This document shows, one piece after another, positions 26,647-36,560 of a stretch of DNA of 64,000 bases (the stretch's first letter is position 1; the number at the start of each line of letters is the position of its first letter). The DNA is from Dioszegia crocea. Lineage: Eukaryota > Basidiomycota > Tremellomycetes > Tremellales > Bulleribasidiaceae. Made by a program: the position numbers and the translations under genes. The stretch is taken from the NCBI GenBank assembly GCA_001600615.1, contig BCKK01000003.1:818500-882499 (forward strand), in the 5' to 3' direction. Under the pieces are notes generated by a model that made no database searches, was not told where the DNA came from, and saw only the letters and a program-made list of their open reading frames with translations.

Positions 26647-28569
26647 GAGGAATCGAACGAGATATGCGTGCAGACCGCCCTCGGGCTTGTTCCAGACTGC
26701 GTTGAATGGCGCGTAGTCTTCCGCCGCTGGGGAGATCAGCTCGAGTCCAGCGTTGTATGTAGACAGCCAAGCTCACCTTTCGAAGACAAGTTTCCAATAG
26801 CCGCAGCACTGTTCCCCTGCACCTCAACGCTGGGAGAGTTGGTCAAGGGGATAAGCACCTCACAGATGCCCATCTCGAGCAATTGCGGCTTCAGATCGTC
26901 TAGTGAAGGTCAGCCTTCTTTCCGACCCACGAGTAGTGCCAACTCACCACTCAAAGCCAACACAGCCACACATGCCGTCATCTCACTCTGTACCGTCAAC
27001 GGCACGGTCAGGACCAATTCCTTGATCCGCTCCACCGCGCCTGCCTCGACGATGGCGCCCTTGTTACGCTCGCTGCTGGCTGCCAAGTTCCTGAGAGTAG
27101 AAATGGCATGACACTGAACTTCCTCATTCTCGTCGAATGATAATAGTTCGATTAATGGCTGGAGGAAACCGGAATCGATGATGGGTGATTCGTTTGCGGG
27201 GTGGATAGAGACATTGCGGACGCATGCGGCAGCAGAGAGGATGAGGGGGAGATAAGACGAGTGAAGGAGGCGCAAGAGGGGTTTAAGACCGTCGGCCTTG
27301 ACGATTTCGAGCTGGTATTTCTCTATTCAGTCAGCTTAGGAAATTTTGAGATTCCAGGTGACAATTCACCATCTGAGGCGAGGTTTCGAAGTGCCAAGGC
27401 GGCTTGGCATTGGACCTTCAGACTTTGGCTATCCATCAAGGCAACGAGGCTCTGAACGAGTTTTGGCTCCGTGGACGCCAGCTTCTTCCTGTTGCTCGCT
27501 ATGGCAATCAGCATGGTTCAACAGCGAAATTGAGGAAATAATTCACCATCAACAGCGATATTGCTCAGCGCAGTGGTGCAGTAATACTGAACGTCGGTAT
27601 CGGGTGAGTTAAGGAGAGAGACAAGAACAGGGATAGCTCCGGCGTTGACGAGTTGCTGCCGGTTCTCATCTTCTTAATCAGTATTGCCGTCTACCGTTGT
27701 GGGGAAGACTAGAAGCACATACCAGAGTGAGTCATGTTGAGGAGAGCCCCGGTAGCGTTCCGCTGCACTCGCATGTCCTTGGACTTTGCCAAGCGCGTAA
27801 GTGGAACCAATGCGCCGGACTTGGCAATCTGTGTTTTGTTCTCGTCTAAATCGATCAGCTTGTGCCGTGAAGTTGGTATGAATGAATCGCGTAGCGCACC
27901 ATGAGTAGCCAGGTTCGTAACGCAACCGACAGCGTTGCACTGCACTTCAACATTGGGACTGAGCATTTGGCGGATGAGAGGCTCGAGCCCTCCAAGGGAA
28001 ACAATCAACAACTTGTTCTCAGCTAGACAGTCAGCACTTCGATGAGGCTCTGCGAGCGATAGAAACTCACAGTTGACGGCCAAGTTACCCAAAGCCGCAG
28101 AAGCGGCTCGCTGAACCTCAGCATCGTGGCTCGTCAAGAGGCACAACACGGGATCGAGCGTGTCCCTTCCGACCTCCTTGACCTCCTTCTCCGTTATCTC
28201 TGCGAATGCGAGAGCGGCCGATCGCTGCAGGTCGACGTTGTCCGAGAAAGAGAGGGTTGTCAGTGCGGCGAGGGGCGAGCCGGTGAAGAAGTTGGTGGAA
28301 TTACGGTCTAAGCAGTCAGCAGCAGCTCTCCCGTGTAGACAGAGTAAGTGGGCTTATAAGCCCAGTTTAACAGAAGAGGTGGAGTGATGAGACCTACTTT
28401 CGAGATATTGTAAGAGATCCGCCACTGCTTCGCGCTCGTTCTCGAGCAACAGCGGCTCGTACGCGTTCTTCCGTCTCGGGCCACCTGGGGTCTCAGCTCG
28501 GCATTTCCATGTCGCATGCGGGTGTGGAGCGGATATGAACTTACCACAGCTGCTACATATGCCACCCAT
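26175..28569 (-). CDS. VAC8: VAC8, vacuolar armadillo-repeat protein
   Basis: Lipid-anchored vacuole protein needed for vacuole inheritance, nucleus-vacuole contacts and the Cvt pathway. The N-terminus [10 protein letters not shown] has Gly2 for myristoylation and cysteines at 5 and 8 for palmitoylation. About ten armadillo repeats follow, for example [95 protein letters not shown] and [19 protein letters not shown]. Each is separated by short introns that often fall at the same place in the repeat. After repeat ten comes an acidic region ([21 protein letters not shown]) and a Gly/Gln-rich tail ending FKGGR. The protein is about 630-650 residues. It is longer at the C-terminus than yeast Vac8 (578), a common basidiomycete feature. 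Confidence 0.95.
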
Positions 28570-28922
28570 GGCTCAATATATGTATGTAAGAGGGATTGAG
28601 CGGATGACCGACAAAGGGACGTTGAAGTGGAGGGGGAGACTCTGTAGCCTCGTTCGGAGCCAAAAGTGGCCGGAAGTGCGCGATTCTTCGATAGATCTGG
28701 GCAGCTAGGGGTAGGCGACCGTAACTCGCTGCTGTTGAGTAATATGCTCTGTGGGCTGTGTTGTTATGTATGATGTAGACGAGGGATGTGGTGAATGGGT
28801 TGAGGTCGGAGGGGAGGGCGCGCGTGCAATGACCACACAGACGGAACCTAATTTTGGCTCTGAATTGAGAGTGGCGCAGATGTTGATACTCAATCAGTCT
28901 ATACAACCTACATCTATAAGCT
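28570..28922. promoter_or_regulatory. Divergent promoter region, VAC8 / MMTAG2-like gene
   Basis: About 350 bases between opposite starts; both promoters must lie here. No clear TATA or known factor site stands out. Confidence 0.4.
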
Positions 28923-29992
28923 ATGCACGACGGACCCCCAAGGCCAGGTGAGTAGAGCGTATTCAGACTAGCTGGAATCGCAGCTGATTGATAGGTGCCC
29001 GAGGTGGCCAAGCCGAGTTTAGGTGAGTCAGAGTTGGCAACCTTTGGGAGGATGCATGGTCATTGGCTGATTCGCTTAGATGGGATGCTGTCAAGGCAGA
29101 TGAGAAGCACAGAGGTGTGTATATGTTTCATATCTCTTCTTCAACACAAATCGCCATCTGACATTAATTTGCGTCAACTCGCCACCGCCTGCATGTACTG
29201 ACCTCACATAGAGAACTATCTGGGCCACTCCGTCAACGCCCCAGCCGGGAGATGGCAGAAGAACAAAGACGTCCACTGGTATGCACGCGACAACGACCCA
29301 TCGGACGAAGGTATCGCAGCGAGAGAAAGGCGGAAAGAGTTGAAGGCGTTGAAAGAGGCTGAAGAGGAGGCATTGTCGGTTGCGTTGGGATTCGCGCCGT
29401 CGGCGAAGAAGGCCGAGGTGGATGCGGAGGATGAGAGTGGAGCACCTAGAGGGGCCAAGGATGAGGAGATTGCGAGGTTGGAGAAGGAAGAGAAGAGGCG
29501 GGAGAAGGAGTGAGTTGAGGCTTTCAGCTGGAGGTTCTCTTGGCACTCCTGAGATGAAGCTGACTGTGTAGATTGCGGAAAGAGCATAGAGCTCTGCAAC
29601 GGGCTGAGAAGGAGCTGAAGCGAGAGCAGAGAGAGTTAGAGCGCAAAGAGGAGAAACGGGCTAGGCGGAGGGACGACGATTCGAGAGATAGAGAACGGGG
29701 CAGGAAGTACGAGGAAGGGACAGAGCGGTCAGGGAGGGTGAAGCGGGAAAGATCAGAGGAAGATTCGAGAGATCAGGAGCGGCGGCACAGGGACGGTGCC
29801 CGCGATCGAGATAGGGATAGGGGAGACAGGGATAAGAGGGAGGAGAGATCTAGAGATAGGGAGAGACATGATGGTCGAGGTGAACGGACAAGACATGAGA
29901 GGGATCGAGGTGGAGACAGGGAGAATGAGAACAGAGATGAGGTGAAGCGAGAGAGGGCGTCGAGATCACCTGCATGGGAAGAAAGGCGGTAG
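28923..29992 (+). CDS. MMTAG2-like protein (MMtag domain) with RD/RE-rich tail
   Basis: Homologue of the small nuclear protein MMTAG2 (C1orf35), whose job is not well known. After three tiny first exons are joined, the N-terminus reads MHDGPPRPGARGGQAEF, then RWDAVKADEKHRENYLGHSV and NAPAGRWQKNKDVHWYARD. This matches the MMtag block RGGQDQFNWEDVK...RENYLG.S...P.GRWQKG.DL.WYA. A helical ERRKELKALKEAEEEALSVALGF segment follows, as in the family. The last about 150 residues are low complexity, mostly RDRE/RERD/ERR, with the look of splicing-factor RS-like domains but with Asp/Glu in place of Ser. The first exons hold only about 8, 9 and 12 codons, so automated callers may lose the conserved N-terminus. 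Confidence 0.88.
29700..29960 (+). repeat. Low-complexity Arg/Asp/Glu-coding repeat
   Basis: Purine-rich degenerate repeat of GAGA/GATC-type units inside the MMTAG2-like gene, coding for runs such as RDRDRDRGDRD and RERHDGRGERTRHERDR. It likely forms an unfolded, charged tail. Confidence 0.8.
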
Positions 29993-30718
29993 AGGTTTCC
30001 AGATAACCGACGATGAGGTATCACTATTGGTGTCCCAAGTAAGGGCTCTCCGATATGATGTACGTATTCTGCATGCTGAGACTAGCAAGTCTAGCCACTG
30101 GTCACCTATCCAGAGTAGTCTTCAGTCACAATCATCGACAGCGGTTATGGTCCTCCGATGCTTTGGCCTGGTTTGGCCTAATGAAGCGGAGCTTTATTAC
30201 GCCCAAAGGCCAAAGGAATGTGGAGATGTTTGTTTGGCTTCTTCCGGTTGACGAGGAATGTGAAAGGGTTCACTTGTTTGTTTGACCACTCGGGATTCCT
30301 CTTCCTTGTGTGCCGTGCCCTCTGCACCTCCTCTCGTACCTGCACTTTGGGAAGGGACACATGCTCCGCCAGGCGCAACATAACACGGAGGAGTCTGAGA
30401 CAGAAGGGAAAGGGGATTCCTGTTGCATTGCTGGATTAAAGTTTCGGTTCGTTCCTGAACATGACAATTGACTTTTTTGAAACTTACCCTGACCGTGCTC
30501 TATACATCATCCAAATACATCTATTGCTCTGCTAGACTATCATATATCATACACATACAACACACGCTCTTTACTCGCAATTTCACCGCTCTTCAGCTAC
30601 CCAAAACGGCCCCAGATCTATCCAATTTGCGCTAGTTTGAAAACCGCCGATCCCCCGCACGCTAGACGCAGTAGTACCGATCGACATCACACATGCCATC
30701 CGCGTGGTCTACTTCACC
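29993..30718. other. Gap between MMTAG2-like and DUF7729-like genes
   Basis: About 725 bases. It contains the 3' UTR of one gene and the promoter and leader of the next. The last 26 bases carry a short upstream frame (annotated separately). Several short open frames exist but none has a recognisable product. Confidence 0.45.
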
Positions 30719-30722
30719 ATGA
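30693..30722 (+). promoter_or_regulatory. Nine-codon uORF overlapping the DUF7729-like start codon
   Basis: ATG 30693 opens MPSAWSTSP-stop. The stop TGA shares bases with the main start in the sequence ATGA (30719-30722). This arrangement would favour reinitiation or leaky scanning and could set the translation level, provided the transcript begins before 30693. Confidence 0.5.
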
Positions 30723-31775
30723 GATCTCCTCTCATTCTCAGTCTCGTCCTCCTTATAGGAGTTACAAAGGGTTTATACATCACCGATGACAGGGCTAGAG
30801 ATCCGTCTCGCCCTCTACCACTCCCACCAGAGGCTGAGTTGCCTTCGCATAGTCGAGGGTCCTTTGGCGGCAATTTAGTCCGACGCCAAACAGCCACTAC
30901 GTCCTCATCCGCTACCGCCCCACAGCGCTCATCTCCATCCTCAACCCCTTCCCTCCCCATCGCTCCCCCTACCGCACCCGCAAACCCCCCTGCACCTGTT
31001 CCAACACCTATGGATCTCCAACTCTCCTACGCCCTGACCACACCTTGCCTCTCGTACCTCTCAACTCTCCTCTCAACACCCACATTCCTCACCTGCCTGC
31101 CATTCTCACTCCTCCTCACCACCTCAACAGGCTTCGCATCACTCGTCTCCACCGCATCATCCACCGGGAACTACACCACCCTCAACACCCTACTCGCATA
31201 CGTCACTTCCCCCAAACCCACCAGTGGCCAATGCGACGACTTTATGAGTGCGGCGTATGCCAAAATGGGCGAGTCGTCGTCTGGATGTAAGGCGGATTTG
31301 GCCAAACGGAGCGCGGCGGCAGAGGCGAGGACAGGGTTGGGCAATGCAGCAATGATGCGTAAAGCCGCAGCATTGCGAAATCCAGACACGGGGAGTTGGT
31401 GTTATCTTGAGGCATTGGCAAGTGAAAGGCCGGACGACCTGTACTTGTGGTCTCTTCCCACAGGCATTGCGTGAGCTTCGTCTCGGCTTGATCGTGATGT
31501 CTCAGTGCTGACTCTACAGCCTCCCCGCCTCATCCCGACCCTCCTGCTCTAAATGCTCCTCTCTCCTCTTACGACACTATCACTCCTCTGCCACCTCCAC
31601 TCCCTCTCTTAACTCAACTCTTGTCAATCTCGCAGTTGGCACTATAAACGGCGCGTGCGGCCAGAACTTTGCAGAGTACTCTACCTCGCCCGCTAGCTCG
31701 GGCGCATCTCAGCTTGGGTCATCGGTCGGCGTTGTCATATTGGTGATAGCCGCGGTAACTCTGGTGATGATCTAG
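30719..31775 (+). CDS. Secreted/cell-surface protein, DUF7729-like, probable GPI anchor
   Basis: Protein of unknown role found in many fungi. It begins with a signal peptide (MRSPLILSLVLLIGVTKGLY). A Ser/Thr/Pro-rich stalk comes next (SSTPSLPIAPPTAPANPPAP), then the conserved Cys domain: TPCLSYLSTLLSTPTFLTC, SLLLTTSTGF, SGQCDDFMSAAYAKMG and PDTGSWCYLEAL. After a 54-base intron it continues PSCSKCSSLLLRHYHS and NGACGQNFAEY, and ends in SSGASQLGSSVGVVILVIAA plus a few residues. That end has the pattern of a GPI-anchor signal: small residues followed by a hydrophobic tail. An RR dipeptide (NLVRRQT) could be a Kex2-like cut site. The DUF assignment is from memory of the motif and is fairly sure. 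Confidence 0.8.
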
Positions 31776-32138
31776 ATGGTGTGAGATAGATCAGAGGCCA
31801 AGGTCGAGGGGTGAGAACATCCGGACATTGAAGGATATCTAGGTATACAGCTCGGACAGTCGAGTTGAGTTTATAATTTAAGTAACGTTCACGAATGGAC
31901 ATTTCATAGACAGCTCTCAGCTACACATGTGTACCCCTCTACTATTGCTTCTTGCTGTTCAAAGTAGTGGATCCGAAGCAGCGCATGTTTTGGAACTCTT
32001 TAGATGGTTCGCCACCGCCACGCTGGCAACTGCCACCAATTCGCATGCCGTAATCGATGACCACCACCCAAACGGACGCTTTCCAGCGCCTTCTATCCAC
32101 CCATCCATCTCACATAGTCACAAGCAAAGTCAGGAATC
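31776..32138. other. Gap between DUF7729-like gene and SGT2
   Basis: About 360 bases with tandem genes on both sides. It holds a 3' UTR and a promoter; no other feature is visible. Confidence 0.4.
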
Positions 32139-33446
32139 ATGTCAGACGTAAAGAAGAGACAGCTTGCCTTCAACATGTGAGCCTTTTTTACCTTCGACGG
32201 AGTGGACGGATTGTACTAATCCCGCAGTATCGAATTCCTCCGGGCCTCGTGTCAGGATGGGACTGTCAAGGAGGACGACAAGGAGAGTCTGGAAGTAGCG
32301 AGTGAGTACAGTGTCTCTCAATGAGTGTACGCCCCATCTAACCCTGCAGTCTCGTGCATTGGCGAATCCTTCGGTGTCGACCCTGATTCCTCATCCGAGA
32401 AGAGCCAATACTCGCTTGCCCCCGCCAGCCTTCTGTCCCTGCTAGACGTCTACCTCAAAACCAAGGCGAAGTCTACCCCTGCCTCGTCATCCAACCCTGC
32501 TGCCGCTGCGCCTACTCCCGCTCCTGCATCATCCTCTGGCCCCTCTGCGGCTGACAAGACAAAAGCCGAGGCTTTGAAATCCACCGGTAACTCCCAAATG
32601 TCTCAGAAGCTATACGATTCAGCCATCACGTCGTATACTTCCGCCATTGCCCTTGTGCCCAACCCGGTATACTACTCAAACCGTGCCGCCGCATGGGCCG
32701 GGCTAGGGGAGCACCAGAAAGCAGCCGACGATGCCCAGTCGGCCATCGACCTGGACCCCATGTTCGTCAAGGGTTACTCCAGGCTCGGACACGCCCGGTT
32801 CTCTATTGGTGATTGGGCCGGTGCGGTCCAGGCGTACGAGGACGGTCTGGAGGTGGACCCTGGAAACGCAACGATGAAGGCTAGTCTGGTCACAGCGCGA
32901 GCTAAGGCGAAGGAGGAGGGCGTCGTAGCTGGCGGAAGCGGCAGCGGATCGAGAGATGCCGGCGCAGGTGGAGATGCGTCTAACCCGCTCGCTGGACTCG
33001 CCGGTCTGATGGGCGGCGGTGGAGGTGCGGGTGGTGGTGGAGGTATGCCCGATTTGAGCGCATTGGCGGGTATGTTTGGCGGAGGTGCGGGACGCGGTGC
33101 AGGTGGCGGGGGCATGCCTGATATTGCGAGTCTGATGAACAACCCTCAGATGATGGCAATGTGAGTCAGGTCTCAATTATCAGCTGTGGGATCAGTGCTG
33201 ACTTTTAGGGCGCAGCAGATGATGAGCAATGGAGGTCTTGACCGGATGATGCAGAACCCCAACATCAGGCGTATGGCCGAACAGGTCCAATCCGGCGGCG
33301 GCATGCCCGACATGAGCCAATTGGCCAACGACCCCGAGATGAAGGATCTGTGAGTTCCCTTTTTCGCTCAACCCTGGAGATTGTGCTGATATGTCAGGGC
33401 GCAGCAATTCATGGGTGGCGGAGGCAGAGGTGCGGGTGGACGGTGA
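32139..33446 (+). CDS. SGT2: SGT2/SGTA, small glutamine-rich TPR co-chaperone
   Basis: Cytosolic co-chaperone that binds tail-anchored membrane proteins and passes them to Get3 via Get4/Get5. It starts with the dimerisation domain (MSDVKKRQLAFNIIEFLRAS..GTVKEDDKESLEVAI.CIGESFGVD). Three TPR repeats follow: AEALKSTGNSQMSQKLYDSA, PVYYSNRAAAWAGLGEHQKA and PMFVKGYSRLGHARFSIGDW, the last with AYEDGLEVDP. The C-terminus is Gly/Met-rich with a Sti1-like hydrophobic module (PDIASLMNNPQMMAMAQQMM and NPNIRRMAEQV) that binds transmembrane segments. The Gly repeats are unusually long, and the Gln content is lower than in yeast. Introns split FNI/IEF, VAI/SCI, MMAM/AQQ and MKDL/AQQ. The stop is at 33444. 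Confidence 0.94.
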
Positions 33447-33739
33447 TTGGCGACGAGCAAGTAATTAGAACGACTGGGATGGGACACCGCGGTCTCACAT
33501 ATGTCATTTCGAGATCATCGTGCATGCGAGTCTGAACCGAGTTGCGTACAGCGTGCAGCAGGCAAGGAGATGCCACCTTGCCCTGAGAGAGTCTGTGGTC
33601 CCATGCCCGCTGCAATGTGCATGTCCTCTTTGAACGGGCCAGATTTGATGTTTCAATTTGCGCCGGACGCGTTTCAGCTTCTATACTTCTTGACATCACT
33701 TCGCCTCTCCACACTTGCAACAAGGTATCTAGACAGACA

Positions 33740-35913
33740 ATGACCGATGACTTTCAGTCGATAAGCAAGGTTGGTCTCTTCGCTTGCCATTGTCCAGACT
33801 TGTTATACGCCACGAAAGGAAGCTCACCTTGGCAGGGTATATTCATCATCCCTTACCAAGGAGCTTCAGGTATATCTCCACCTTACATGTGCCCTTTGCC
33901 CAACCAGGACCTCACTTGACATTACAGAAGACGATGATGACCACCTCGTGCCCGAAGCTGGTCCTTCGCGACACCATATGAGACCTCTGAAGGGATGGTA
34001 CGACCACGCAAACGAGGCATTCTCAGTCGCTCATGAAGTATGTTGGCCCCTGCATCTCCGTGCCACATCCTGAAAGTTTGGGCTGATCCTCCAGTCATAT
34101 GAAACAGAGAGAACAGAGGAACAACTAGAAGATGTCGCTGATTGGCTTGAAGGATGTGCCTCAGCCCCAAGCGGGGGGCTGGATTTTGGATTTGAAACGA
34201 CGCGATTACCGATTGGGATCATGCAGGGTGAGCTCACGATTGCAGACGGTCCTTTTTCTTTTAGGTATCGAGGTTGATAATTCAGATACATCGCCGCGTA
34301 TAACGAGTCTTCTAGGCCGAGTAGCGAAGCACAGGGCAATTTTGCAGGGCAGGGAGGTGGTCGACTTGGCTGCAGGTATCAGGGGCGTTGCGCTGGGATT
34401 GTTGGATGACCCGGTAAGTATTCATGCAGAAAGTTTCCAGTCCTAATCCGTGGGAGAGACTATATACACAAGGTGAAGCTGATCTCTCAGACAGGGCTAG
34501 GGAAGAGCGGGAGGACCGGGATGGACGAAGTGGAGAGATGGTATCGCGGTCTTCCACCCGCACGGCGTGCGTAAATCCACCTACCATTGATAAGTCCTTC
34601 GCTGACAGGTTTAAGAATCGCCTCTTCTGATACATATCCAAGACGCTCAACTCGCCTCTCTCTCTGGCCTGTCTGAGCTAATCTATGTCCTATCCCTTCG
34701 GCCAGCGTTGCCGTTGAGAGTTCTGCTGTCCGTTCCGTCCGTATCGACATTCCTGGCGTCCCTTCTGCACATCGAGGCAAGTGGAGTGGAAGTAAATGTC
34801 TTGGGATTAGGCGCGAAGCGAGCTAGTGGAGGAAGCGTGGCAGCTGTCCTGAAGGTAAGTACCCCTGGTCCCAGTGATGGCCGCGTGCTGACCGGAATCA
34901 GGCAGATTTGTCCTCATCGAATGGCTCGTCCTTGCGCATCAGCCATGATCTGGCGGCGGAAATGGAAGACGACGAGAAGATGTATGGCGGAGGTCCAGCA
35001 GCAGCGTTGAAAGGTCTGAGAGTGAGTCATTACCATCATACTTCAGCCGTACGTGAACTGAGCTGATAACTCAGTGGCGACTGTTACACCACAATGTCAA
35101 CTCGCCCTTGTCTACACTTGCCGCAGAAGATGCAGACACCGTGGGCACGATTGGCGCGATGCTACCGAGCGGGTCAGACGAGGCAGGTCTCTGGGCGAGT
35201 TTGCTGGAGATTGGCACGAGCCGTGAAGCTCAAGCAGTGAGTATTGAAAGATGCAAGTTTTGGCTAGGCTGATACAGCAGACATTGAATCCCGCTCCGAG
35301 AGTGTCGGTCCTACATGCTCTGTCGAATTCTGCGGCATATACCAGTCGACTACCGAAAACACACCGAAGCAATGTTGACGATATCCCGCGACCGTTACCA
35401 GCCGCAACCGCATCACCTCGGTCGGCCAAACGGAGACGCACGAATCGCACTATCCTCTCTCCCGTTGATGATGTGCCTGCACCAGCGGCGCCTCTCCAAT
35501 CTTCTGATGGTCAGAGAACAAATCCAGATTCAAGGGGGGATATGAAGGAGTTGGAAGTGCTATTCAACCTGTGGCGGAGTGCGGGGCGGAACGTGAACCT
35601 CTGGGACTGGCTAGAGGGATTCAGAGGGAGTCTGATGGGATCAGGAGATCAGCCAACGGCCGCTGGTGCGGTTGCTACCGCTAGGGAGGCAGGCGATGAG
35701 TCAGTGGAAGGCACACCGCGTGGTGCAGCCGAAGCCGAGGGGGGTGAGCCACAACCTGAGCCTCGAGACGAAGCGGCCGAGGAGGAAGAAGCAGCGCGAC
35801 TGCATGCTGTCTTTGTTAGATTTTGCGAGGAGGCGAGAATGATGGGCCTTGTCCGTGCAAGAGGGAGGGCGAAGCGAGCGGATGAGGTCGTCAAGTCCAT
35901 AGCTCTTGTGTAG
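33740..35913 (+). CDS. ORC3: ORC3, origin recognition complex subunit 3
   Basis: Subunit of the complex that marks replication origins and loads MCM with Cdc6. The N-terminal SKGIFIIPYQGASEDDDD resembles the SKGCFVF start of animal Orc3. The reduced AAA+ core is seen as RLPIGIMQGIEVDNSDTSPR (strand plus ATP-binding-like region), a sheet and Walker-B-like LLIHIQDAQLASLSGLSELI, and RPALPLRVLLSVPSV. The C-terminal winged helix is clearest: LNPAPRVSVLHALSN, then NLWRSAGRNVNLWDWLEGFRG and ARLHAVFVRFCEEARMMGLV..RGRAKRADEV. At about 560-580 residues it is shorter than human Orc3 (711): the helical insert between core and winged helix is brief. One exon junction needs the donor GTGCGT (at about 34568) and the acceptor TTTAAG to keep the frame. 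Confidence 0.85.
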
Positions 35914-36560
35914 CTGCGGCAGACATGCCTCTGGCCTCAGGGATGTAGATCTATTAGCGGGATCAGAATTATGCATAAACGGCGGTGTCAGCTAATTACT
36001 AATCGAATCGGAGCTTTACTCCAGCTTCCAGAGTCCAGGCCTCGAGGCTGCAGGCACTGGCAGTGCTGCATCGAGGGGGTGTTATGCATACATACAAGTG
36101 CACCTCATGTACAAATCTCATCCTGCGTATAGTCACAGCCTCTAAAGTATCATAAGACCCCCTAAACACCCTCCAGGCTCCAGGCAGATCCGTTCAGTAC
36201 CGGAGCCAGTTTTAGTGCTGTCGGCAGTGGAGCGACCAATACGGCATCTGCAAAGGACGATCTGCCCTATACGTATCGAATCACTACACGACGCTGAGAG
36301 CGTACCAAATCCTCACCAACATCCCTCAACGACAATCCCTAGCACCAGCGTCCCGACGTCTGCATATCCTCATTCTTGGAAGCCGAGGTCGGGACGAAAC
36401 ATCGGAAATCCACTCGAAACGCCGGCGGCACACGCCCTGAGGCCTGGAACTCTGTAGGGTATTCGTCCTGTGAGTTCGGGCCTCAATTGCTAGTGCACCG
36501 CATAGCTGACAGTCTAGGTTCTCGCCAATCTAATTGCAAGTCCGACTGGATACCCTCAAG
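35914..36560. other. ORC3 3' region and hybrid-kinase leader
   Basis: About 650 bases. The last part has a likely 5' UTR intron (36470-36517, annotated separately). The rest shows nothing clear. Confidence 0.45.
36470..36517 (+). other. Probable 5' UTR intron of the hybrid histidine kinase
   Basis: Donor GTGAGT at 36470, branch GCTGAC, acceptor GTCTAG at 36517; 48 bases, ending 43 bases before ATG 36561. It has the same signals as coding introns in this window. Confidence 0.5.
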
